5,055 nucleotides of DNA, taken from assembly GCA_003505905.1 (NCBI GenBank), contig DNXM01000151.1, forward strand, positions 1 to 5,055, in the 5' to 3' direction. This DNA comes from Oscillospiraceae bacterium (GTDB lineage Bacteria > Bacillota > Clostridia > Oscillospirales > Acutalibacteraceae). The notes under the pieces are model-generated. The model had not been told where the DNA came from, ran no database searches, and saw only the letters and a program-made list of their open reading frames with translations. Shown piece by piece: positions 1 through 5,055 of this stretch. Numbering within the stretch: position 1 is the stretch's first letter; each line of letters starts with the position of its first letter. The translations under genes were made by a program, and so were the position numbers.

Positions 1-488
1 CTGCCAAGCAGGAAATCGCCGACTTCACCAACAACGACAAAATTACGGGCACACTTGCCGACGCTCTCAAGGGCGCCGATATTTTCATCGGCGTTTCCGC
101 ACCCGGCTGTGTGACCCCCGACATGATTAAGACCATGGCGAAAGACCCCATTGTGATGGCAATGGCAAACCCGACCCCCGAAATTATGCCAGACCTTGCG
201 TTGGAAGCAGGCGCCGCCGTTGTTTGCACCGGCCGCAGTGACTTCCCGAACCAGGTCAACAATGTTCTTGCGTTCCCCGGCATCTTCCGAGGCGCATTGG
301 ATGTGCGTGCAAGCGACATCAACGAAGCGATGAAGGTTGCTGCCGCAAACGCTTTGGCAGGCTTGATTGCGGACGATGAGCTGAAATCCGATTACATTCT
401 GCCCAAGGCATTTGACCCCCGTGTTAAGGATGCGGTTGCCGCCGCCGTTGCACAGGCAGCCCGTGATTCGGGTGTAGCCCGCATCTGA
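1..488 (+). CDS. NAD(P)-dependent malic enzyme, C-terminal part (5' end outside window)
   Basis: Malic enzyme oxidatively decarboxylates malate to pyruvate and CO2 in the cytoplasm, reducing NAD(P)+ and linking C4 acids to pyruvate. The first full codon is at base 3, and 161 residues are visible before the TGA at 486-488. They show the end of the NAD-binding domain and the C-terminal lobe: GVSAPG (residues 30-35 of the fragment), AMANPTPEIMP (53-63), TGRSDFPNQVNN (76-87) and AFPGIFRGALDVRA (90-103). These are hallmark blocks of the short bacterial malic enzymes. The protein stops about 60 residues after the last block, so there is no phosphotransacetylase-like extension as in MaeB-type enzymes. 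The family is usually near 390-400 residues, so more than half lies upstream of the window. Cofactor preference (NAD or NADP) cannot be read from this part. A strong terminator follows, so it is probably the last gene of its transcript. Confidence 0.96.
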   Translation, partial: AKQEIADFTNNDKITGTLADALKGADIFIGVSAPGCVTPDMIKTMAKDPIVMAMANPTPEIMPDLALEAGAAVVCTGRSDFPNQVNNVLAFPGIFRGALDVRASDINEAMKVAAANALAGLIADDELKSDYILPKAFDPRVKDAVAAAVAQAARDSGVARI

Positions 489-526
489 TTTGTATTCGGC
501 AAAGCCGAAAAGCAAAGGAAAAAAGC

Positions 527-567
527 AAAGGTGTTTGCATGGAGAAATCCTCGTGCAAACACCTTTT
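527..567 (+). terminator. Intrinsic terminator after the malic enzyme gene
   Basis: A perfect 13-bp stem (left arm 527-539, right arm 554-566) encloses a 14-base interior. That interior can itself fold as GGA-GAAA-TCC (541-550), a GNRA tetraloop on a 3-bp stem. The right arm runs into four Ts (564-567) followed by AATTT. The left arm is preceded by an A-rich run (519-529), so the opposite strand also has a T-rich tail and the element could work in both directions, although no minus-strand gene is seen here. It lies 38 bases after the malic enzyme stop, and the next gene has its own promoter. The T-tract is short, so efficiency is inferred. Confidence 0.8.
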
Positions 568-703
568 AATTTGATAAACTATGGTTGAACAAGCTTTCCG
601 CCGTTGCGGATTTGATGCGTTTTGCGGCAGCCTGCGCAGGGCACTGTAGAAATCAATTCCGCATTCTGCATTATTTTAATTTTTTCCACTTTTTCGACAT
701 TAC
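568..703. other. Intergenic segment with GC-rich island, function unknown
   Basis: This stretch lies between the terminator and the mutY promoter. The middle part (about 594-648) is clearly GC-richer than its flanks. It holds a small hairpin TCCGC-CGTT-GCGGA (597-610) and a 10-base palindrome CCTGCGCAGG (631-640). The remainder (650-703) is AT-rich and runs into the promoter. A 22-codon frame (581-649) exists but has no Shine-Dalgarno. No known RNA family is recognisable. It could be a dispersed intergenic repeat, a decayed gene edge or plain spacer. Confidence 0.3.
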
Positions 704-732
704 TTGCAAAAAGGGAGCAGGCAAGTTATAAT
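704..732 (+). promoter_or_regulatory. Predicted sigma-A-type promoter of mutY
   Basis: The -10 hexamer TATAAT (727-732) is a perfect consensus match. The -35 hexamer TTGCAA (704-709) matches TTGACA at four of six positions. The spacer is exactly 17 bases. The region just upstream (671-695) is rich in A/T runs and could act as an UP-like element. Transcription should start near 739-741, giving a leader of about 25 bases before the mutY ATG, too short for a riboswitch. It probably drives mutY and the three genes behind it. Confidence 0.7.
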
Positions 733-749
733 GAGATAACTGTAATAAT

Positions 750-757
750 GGGAGGAG
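750..757 (+). promoter_or_regulatory. Strong ribosome binding site of mutY
   Basis: GGGAGGAG is an almost full match to the anti-Shine-Dalgarno sequence. The GGAGG core ends nine bases before the ATG at 765. This selects 765 over the internal ATG at 777 (fifth codon, Met5). Confidence 0.85.
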
Positions 758-764
758 CGAACGC

Positions 765-1808
765 ATGGAATTCGACATGGAAACGCTTGCCCGTGCCGTG
801 CCGCTCATCACCGAGCATTACCGACAAAACGGGCGCACCCTGCCGTGGCGGGAAAACACAAGCCCGTACTCGGTTTGGATTTCGGAAATTATGTTACAGC
901 AAACCCGCATTGAAGCGGTGATTCCCTATTACCACCGTTTTCTATCCGCTTTGCCGAGCGTTTCGGACTTGGCGAATGCGGACGAGGAAGACTTGCTCAA
1001 GCTGTGGCAAGGGCTCGGCTATTATTCTCGAGCAAGAAACCTGAAAAAAGCGGCGCAAGTCGTGGTCGAGCAGCACGGCGGAATGTTGCCCGATGATGCG
1101 GCGGCGCTTCGCAAGCTTCCGGGCATCGGCGAATACACCGCCGGAGCGATTGCCTCCATTGCCTACGGCAAGCCCGAACCTGCTGTGGACGGCAATGTGT
1201 TGCGTGTGGTCATGCGATTGCTCGGGTGCGAAGCGGATATTTTGCAGTCGCAAACCAAAAAAGCGGTGAACGAAGCGCTGAAGCAAATTTATCCGCAGGG
1301 CAAGGACGCAGGGTATTTCACGCAGGGGATTATGGAATTGGGCGAAACCGTCTGTGTGCCAAACGGCGCACCGCTTTGCGAAATTTGTCCGCTGAAAAGT
1401 CTTTGCAACGCAGTTGCCACGCACCGCACGGAGCAGTTACCGATTCGAGCCGGAAAAAAGGCAAGGCGCATCGAGCCGAGAACGGTTTTGCGCCTGCAGT
1501 GCGGTGATTACCTTGCGCTGAACAAGCGACCGAACAACGGTCTGCTCGCCAAAATGTGGGAACTGCCCAACGAGCTCGGACACCGCACGCTTGCCGAATT
1601 GCAGGAGCGGTACCCGAATGCCGAACGCATTACACCCTTGCCCAACGCAAAACACATTTTCTCTCATGTCGAATGGCACATGGTCGGTTGGGAAATTCTT
1701 TTGACCGAACCGCCGAGGGATTTCACCATGGCTTCCGCCGAAGAAATTCGGGAGCATTTCGCCGTGCCGAATGCCTTTCGTGCCTATTTGCCGAGCGAAA
1801 AAAGATGA
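765..1808 (+). CDS. mutY: A/G-specific adenine DNA glycosylase MutY
   Basis: MutY removes adenine mispaired with 8-oxoguanine, the last guard of the GO repair system against G:C to T:A mutations. At 347 residues it is about the length of E. coli MutY (350). Visible in order: LPWR (26-29) and the block PYSVWISEIMLQQT (34-47) with the catalytic glutamate E41; the helix-hairpin-helix LPGIGEYTAG (118-127); AVDGNV (140-145) with catalytic aspartate D142; four cysteines of a [4Fe-4S] cluster (C197, C205, C208, C214); and a C-terminal Nudix-like domain (about 235-347) with the FSH signature (299-301) that in the family contacts 8-oxoguanine. The first cysteine gap is seven residues, not the six of E. 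coli; I recall the same PNG-type loop in clostridial homologues. All catalytic residues are present, so it should be active. It has its own promoter and strong ribosome binding site and is followed after 43 bases by the metallophosphoesterase gene. Confidence 0.97.
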   Translation: MEFDMETLARAVPLITEHYRQNGRTLPWRENTSPYSVWISEIMLQQTRIEAVIPYYHRFLSALPSVSDLANADEEDLLKLWQGLGYYSRARNLKKAAQVVVEQHGGMLPDDAAALRKLPGIGEYTAGAIASIAYGKPEPAVDGNVLRVVMRLLGCEADILQSQTKKAVNEALKQIYPQGKDAGYFTQGIMELGETVCVPNGAPLCEICPLKSLCNAVATHRTEQLPIRAGKKARRIEPRTVLRLQCGDYLALNKRPNNGLLAKMWELPNELGHRTLAELQERYPNAERITPLPNAKHIFSHVEWHMVGWEILLTEPPRDFTMASAEEIREHFAVPNAFRAYLPSEKR

Positions 1809-1839
1809 ACGAATTCACACCGAAACAAACTAATAACCC

Positions 1840-1844
1840 GGGGG
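1840..1844 (+). promoter_or_regulatory. G-rich ribosome binding site of the metallophosphoesterase gene
   Basis: The run GGGGG (followed by TTTT) sits seven bases before the ATG at 1852 and is the only Shine-Dalgarno-like sequence in the 43-base gap after mutY. It differs from GGAGG by one base. It also overlaps a short dyad (AACC 1835-1838 with GGTT 1843-1846, loop CGGG) that could partly hide it in RNA. This suggests weaker initiation than at mutY. Confidence 0.5.
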
Positions 1845-1851
1845 TTTTATC

Positions 1852-3159
1852 ATGGCAAAACCAAAATACGCAAAGAAAAAGAAACACATTTTTTTGAAAA
1901 TTCTGTTGGCACTTTTGATTTTGATTCTGCTCGTTGTCGGGGTCAGTGCCGTGCTGAACACAATAACGAACACCAAGCTGATGACCTATGCCAATTCGTT
2001 TTCACCCATTGCCTACGACAATCAGCTCAAGCCCGAGCGGGACAAATCCACCGACTGCATCACCTTCACAACCGATGAGGATTTTCGTGTGATGCAGCTG
2101 TCCGACCTGCATTTGGGCGGCGGCTTTTTGTCCTATGACGAAGATATCAAAGCACTCACTGCGGCGGCGAGCATGATTGCCGCCGAAAAGCCCGACCTTG
2201 TCATTTTCACGGGCGACCAGGTGTTCCCCGTTTACCCTATTTCGGGCACAATCAACAACATTCGCCCGGTGCGTGCGCTCGGTGCGATGATGGAAAGGCT
2301 CGGGGTGTATTGGTGCGTTTGCCTCGGCAACCACGACACCGAGCTTTACTCCGTTGCAAACCGTGCAAAGGTTTCAAAAATTTATGCCGACCGCAGTGCT
2401 TATCCGCACAGTCTGTTTGAAATAGGACCCGACGAGGTCGACGGCTGCGGCAACTACGCCGTCAATGTCAAAAACAGCAAGGGTCTGATTACCCGCACAT
2501 TCTATCTGCTCGACAGCCACGCATACACGAACGACGATGTGTTCGGCATTTTTTGGCACTACGACAACCTTCACCAAAACCAAATTGCTTGGTACAACAG
2601 CCAAGTGAAAAAAATGAACGACTGCAACCGTCAAACCATTGCTTCCATGAAGCTCGGCGACGAAGAAACCAAAGCATTGACCGAGCAGTACGGCAATGTC
2701 AAGAGCCTGTTGTTCCTGCATATTCCGCTTCACGAATACCGGGACGCTTTTGACGAATACGCAAAGAACGGCTACAAGGACACGGAGAATGTCAAACGCA
2801 TTTACGGCGCAATCGGCGAAAAGGACGAAACAATTTATTGCAGTGATGTCGAAGACGAAATGTTCGAAGCCATTCTCGAAGCCAAGTCTACCCAAGGCGT
2901 GTTCTGCGGTCATGACCACTACAACACCTCTTCTATGGATTACAAAGGCATTCGCCTGACCTATGGCTCATCCATTGACTATTTGGCTTTTGTCGGCATC
3001 GACACCATCGGCTCCCAGCGAGGCTGCACGACGATTACCGCACACGCAGACACCACTTGGGATTACGGCAAGGAAAACTACTACCAAGCCAAATACGAAA
3101 GCAGCGTGAGTGAGCAGGTAACGATGCAGACACTCAACCCGAACATGACGGATGAATAA
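1852..3159 (+). CDS. Membrane-anchored calcineurin-type metallophosphoesterase
   Basis: This 435-residue protein carries all the metal-binding motifs of the calcineurin-like phosphoesterase fold: DLH (D85, H87), GDQ (G121-D122), GNHD (159-162), a lone histidine in LHIPLHEY (H290) and GHDH (353-356). These bind a dinuclear metal centre that hydrolyses phosphomonoesters or phosphodiesters. The overall arrangement resembles the Dcr2-like branch, but the substrate cannot be deduced. The N-terminus is lysine-rich (residues 3-11), followed by one hydrophobic segment (about 14-35) and a polar linker. By the positive-inside rule this is a signal anchor with the catalytic domain outside the membrane. 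Oddly for an exported Firmicutes domain, it has eight cysteines (69, 155, 157, 198, 258, 330, 352, 392). There is no lipobox or sortase signal. The ATG at 1852 is supported by the G-rich site seven bases upstream and by the well-formed anchor. It lies 43 bases after mutY, probably on the same transcript. Confidence 0.92.
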   Translation: MAKPKYAKKKKHIFLKILLALLILILLVVGVSAVLNTITNTKLMTYANSFSPIAYDNQLKPERDKSTDCITFTTDEDFRVMQLSDLHLGGGFLSYDEDIKALTAAASMIAAEKPDLVIFTGDQVFPVYPISGTINNIRPVRALGAMMERLGVYWCVCLGNHDTELYSVANRAKVSKIYADRSAYPHSLFEIGPDEVDGCGNYAVNVKNSKGLITRTFYLLDSHAYTNDDVFGIFWHYDNLHQNQIAWYNSQVKKMNDCNRQTIASMKLGDEETKALTEQYGNVKSLLFLHIPLHEYRDAFDEYAKNGYKDTENVKRIYGAIGEKDETIYCSDVEDEMFEAILEAKSTQGVFCGHDHYNTSSMDYKGIRLTYGSSIDYLAFVGIDTIGSQRGCTTITAHADTTWDYGKENYYQAKYESSVSEQVTMQTLNPNMTDE

Positions 3160-3214
3160 AACCGTTCACCAAGCGTTACAAAAGCTTTAGCTTTTACACC
3201 GACCGACAAAAGAA

Positions 3215-3219
3215 AAGGA
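3215..3219 (+). promoter_or_regulatory. Ribosome binding site that decides the phosphodiesterase start
   Basis: AAGGA (3215-3219) is the only good Shine-Dalgarno match here. It touches the ATG at 3219 and so cannot serve it, but stands eight bases before the ATG at 3228, the ideal distance. The start is therefore placed at 3228. The ATG three codons earlier would have no usable site. Confidence 0.7.
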
Positions 3220-3227
3220 TGAAAAAA

Positions 3228-4031
3228 ATGAGCAACGAGGAAAACGAAATCTATTGCCCCTATTCCCTCACGGGGGTCGCCGCTGCCATCACCTCCGCCC
3301 TTGGTGCGGAAGCCCCGAAAACAGCTGACCCTGCGGTTGAGCCATTGATGAAATTCATTGAAAACAAAAATATCGACCGAGTGGTTATGTATAACCCGGA
3401 TGCGGTTGCGCTTTGGCTGTTTGAAAAATACACGGCGGACTTCTTGCCCGTGATGCTCAACGCACAGCTCACCCTGCCGCTTCAAACGGTCATGCCGTCC
3501 GTTACGCCCGTTTGCTTTGCCACCATGTATACGGGGGCAACGCCCGACATTCACGGCATCAAAGCATACCGCAAGCCTGTTGTGAAAGCGGACACCGTTT
3601 TTGATGCGCTGATTCGTGCCGGCAAAAAGCCCTGCATCGTTTCCACGGGTGAGGACAGTATGTCCAAGATTTTTTTAGAGCGCAGGATGGACTATTTTAT
3701 TGTGGAAACACCCGACGAAGCAAACGAAAAAGCCGCCGAGCTGATTCGGCAGGACAAGTACGATTTGCTTTGCGTTTACAACCCGAATTATGACGGCAAT
3801 ATGCACCGTGTCGGTCCCGAGGGCGAAGAGGCACTTGACGCATTGCGCCACAACGCCGCCGCTTATGCCGAGCTTGCCAAGGTCATTCGGAACAGCGGCA
3901 ACGGCCACCGCACGCTGTTGGGCTTTGCGCCCGACCACGGCTGTCACGAAATTGACGGCGGCAGCGGTTCCCACGGCTTGATGATGCCGGAAGACATGAA
4001 CATCATCCATTTTTATACGGTAATCGAATGA
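3228..4031 (+). CDS. Alkaline-phosphatase-superfamily phosphodiesterase (nucleotide pyrophosphatase-like)
   Basis: The 267-residue protein looks like a compact type I phosphodiesterase/nucleotide pyrophosphatase. The seven residues expected for the two-zinc active site can be assigned: D58 at the end of a hydrophobic strand (RVVMYNPD), nucleophile T93 in PSVTPVCFATMYTG, D189 and H193 with the typical four-residue step, D236-H237 in PDHG, and H249 in GSHG followed by the closing strand. The P-D-I-H-G-I block (106-111) is also typical. Such enzymes split phosphodiester or pyrophosphate bonds; the substrate is unknown. No signal peptide or membrane segment is visible, so it should be cytoplasmic, unlike the gene before it. 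It lacks the long insertion that eukaryotic ENPPs carry between DHG and the last histidine. The ATG at 3219 would add three residues but has no ribosome binding site. It lies 68 bases after the metallophosphoesterase gene and overlaps the next gene by ATGA. A phosphonate- or phosphoglycerate-type member of the superfamily cannot be excluded. Confidence 0.87.
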   Translation: MSNEENEIYCPYSLTGVAAAITSALGAEAPKTADPAVEPLMKFIENKNIDRVVMYNPDAVALWLFEKYTADFLPVMLNAQLTLPLQTVMPSVTPVCFATMYTGATPDIHGIKAYRKPVVKADTVFDALIRAGKKPCIVSTGEDSMSKIFLERRMDYFIVETPDEANEKAAELIRQDKYDLLCVYNPNYDGNMHRVGPEGEEALDALRHNAAAYAELAKVIRNSGNGHRTLLGFAPDHGCHEIDGGSGSHGLMMPEDMNIIHFYTVIE

Positions 4032-5055
4032 AACAGGCGGATATTATCCTCATCGGCGGTGGTGCTTCGGGTCTGTGCGCCGCCATTGAGGCAAAACGAA
4101 CCAAGCCCGAAGCGTCCGTTTTGTTGCTTGAACACCTGCCCAAGGTCGGCAAAAAAATCCTTGCCACGGGCAACGGGCGGTGCAACCTCGGCAACCTGAA
4201 TGCGCACACGCATGACTACACCAACAAGGCGTTTGTCAACGGCGTTTTTTCGCAGGCTTCGACACGGAATTTGTGCGACTTTTTTCGCTCGCTCGGGCTA
4301 TATACCCGAGCCGACAGCGAAGGAAGGCTGTATCCGCTGAGCAACACGGCGGCAAGCGTGTTGGATGCGCTGCGGTTTGAATGCACGCATTTGGGCGTTG
4401 AAATTTTGTGCGACACTCATGTGGAAAAAGTGAAAAAATCGAACGGCGGTTTTGTTTTGAATGACTGTTTTTTTGCACGCAGGCTCATCGTCTGCTGCGG
4501 CGGCTGTGCCGCACCGTCACAGGGCAGTGACGGCAGCGGTTATGCCCTGCTGCGCTCGCTGGGTCACACCGTCACACCCACAAAGCCGTCCCTGGTGCAG
4601 TTGACCACCGACACGGCAAAAATCCGTGCGCTCAAGGGTGTGCGTGCCACGGCGAAGCTGACCCTTTCCACAGGCGGCGAAACCGCAGGCGAAGTGCTGT
4701 TCACCGATTACGGCTTGAGCGGCATTGCCGCCATGGATTTGAGCCGCTATGTTTTGCCGAACCGAAAGGCAGCGGTCACGCTGGATTTTCTGCCCGATTT
4801 TTCCCGACAGGAGCTGACCGAAATGCTCGGCACTTTGTGCCGCCGTAATTCCGCTTTGCCCGGGGAAAATATGCTCACGGGCTTGGTACCCAAGGCGCTC
4901 GGCTCGGCGGTGCTGAAAGACTGTTTGGGTGCCGTTCCGCAAACCGTCGGCACTATTCAGCCGAATGAGTTTTGCAAAATTGCGCACGCACTCAAAGCCT
5001 TTTCACTCACGCTTACGGGCACAAAAGGGTATCGGGATGCGCAGGTCACGGCAGG
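4028..5055 (+). CDS. HI0933/YhiN/BaiN-family FAD-dependent oxidoreductase (3' end outside window)
   Basis: 342 full codons are visible and the frame is open at the right edge. The family is usually about 400-420 residues, so roughly the last 60-80 are missing. The N-terminus is a Rossmann FAD site: GGGASG (10-15) after a hydrophobic strand, with acidic E35 at the end of the second strand. Next come the family block GKKILATGNGRCNL (41-54), GRLYPLSN (99-106), the GG...GSDGSGY segment (158-172), LFTDYGLSG (224-232), and near the edge the start of the AQVTAGG signature (338 onward). These identify the HI0933-like flavoproteins. Reported roles in the family include bile-acid BaiN and, as I recall, YhiN (RdsA) making dihydrouridine in 23S rRNA; the sequence does not choose between them. 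The ATG overlaps the stop of the phosphodiesterase gene (ATGA, 4028-4031) with no good Shine-Dalgarno, pointing to translational coupling. Expected to be cytoplasmic. Confidence 0.93.
   Translation, partial: MKQADIILIGGGASGLCAAIEAKRTKPEASVLLLEHLPKVGKKILATGNGRCNLGNLNAHTHDYTNKAFVNGVFSQASTRNLCDFFRSLGLYTRADSEGRLYPLSNTAASVLDALRFECTHLGVEILCDTHVEKVKKSNGGFVLNDCFFARRLIVCCGGCAAPSQGSDGSGYALLRSLGHTVTPTKPSLVQLTTDTAKIRALKGVRATAKLTLSTGGETAGEVLFTDYGLSGIAAMDLSRYVLPNRKAAVTLDFLPDFSRQELTEMLGTLCRRNSALPGENMLTGLVPKALGSAVLKDCLGAVPQTVGTIQPNEFCKIAHALKAFSLTLTGTKGYRDAQVTA

Noticed and set aside
581..649. Short 22-codon frame starting ATG in the intergenic region
   Set aside because: No Shine-Dalgarno, no recognisable composition or motif, and it lies outside the predicted mutY transcript.
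695..700. TCGACA as alternative -35 box
   Set aside because: The distance to TATAAT at 727 would be 26 bases, too long; TTGCAA at 704 gives exactly 17.
942..1424. Minus-strand open frame opposite mutY
   Set aside because: It is a mirror of the mutY coding pattern, with no family resemblance or ribosome binding site.
1805..1897. 30-codon frame whose ATG overlaps the mutY stop (ATGA)
   Set aside because: It runs out of frame into the metallophosphoesterase gene, has no Shine-Dalgarno and no protein-like features; the gene at 1852 has a clear anchor and motifs in another frame.
2374..2919. Long open frame on the minus strand
   Set aside because: It is antisense to the metallophosphoesterase gene, whose frame carries all family motifs; no start signal or domain is visible on the minus strand.
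3219..3227. ATG at 3219 as start of the phosphodiesterase
   Set aside because: The only ribosome binding site touches this ATG and is well spaced for the ATG at 3228.
4517..4987. Minus-strand open frame opposite the flavoprotein
   Set aside because: The plus frame contains the HI0933-family blocks throughout; the antisense frame is a by-product of codon bias.
1..5055. CRISPR array, tRNA, rRNA, insertion sequence, attachment site or toxin-antitoxin pair
   Set aside because: No regularly spaced repeats, cloverleaf sequence, transposase motif, terminal inverted repeats or paired small genes were seen.

Overview
The window looks like ordinary chromosomal sequence from a low-GC-phylum (Firmicutes) anaerobe, most likely a Clostridia member of the Oscillospiraceae/Ruminococcaceae type. 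This placement is inferred from the moderate base composition (roughly half GC), purine-rich Shine-Dalgarno sites and the clostridial look of the MutY iron-sulfur loop and the flavoprotein. No sequence search was possible. All supported genes lie on the + strand.

Layout: positions 1-488 hold the C-terminal 161 residues of an NAD(P)-dependent malic enzyme, cut by the left edge. Its transcription unit is closed by a strong intrinsic terminator at 527-567. A 276-base intergenic stretch follows (489-764). It contains the terminator, a GC-rich island of unknown role (about 594-648), and then an AT-rich segment with a well-formed sigma-A-type promoter (TATAAT at 727-732, 17-base spacer).

That promoter drives mutY (765-1808), a complete A/G-specific adenine glycosylase. 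Behind it, with no convincing terminator anywhere, come a membrane-anchored calcineurin-type metallophosphoesterase (1852-3159), a compact alkaline-phosphatase-superfamily phosphodiesterase resembling nucleotide pyrophosphatases (3228-4031), and an HI0933/YhiN/BaiN-family FAD protein (4028 to the right edge, incomplete). The last two overlap by ATGA, so they are almost certainly translationally coupled. The four genes therefore look like one operon.

Working together: MutY is a housekeeping DNA-repair enzyme. The two phosphoesterases have unrelated folds and probably sit on opposite sides of the membrane. The flavoprotein belongs to a family with several proposed roles. A shared substrate is possible but not shown by the sequence. 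I found no CRISPR array, tRNA, rRNA, insertion sequence, prophage or recognisable defence cassette. The least explained parts are the phosphoesterase pair with its coupled flavoprotein and the GC-rich intergenic island.
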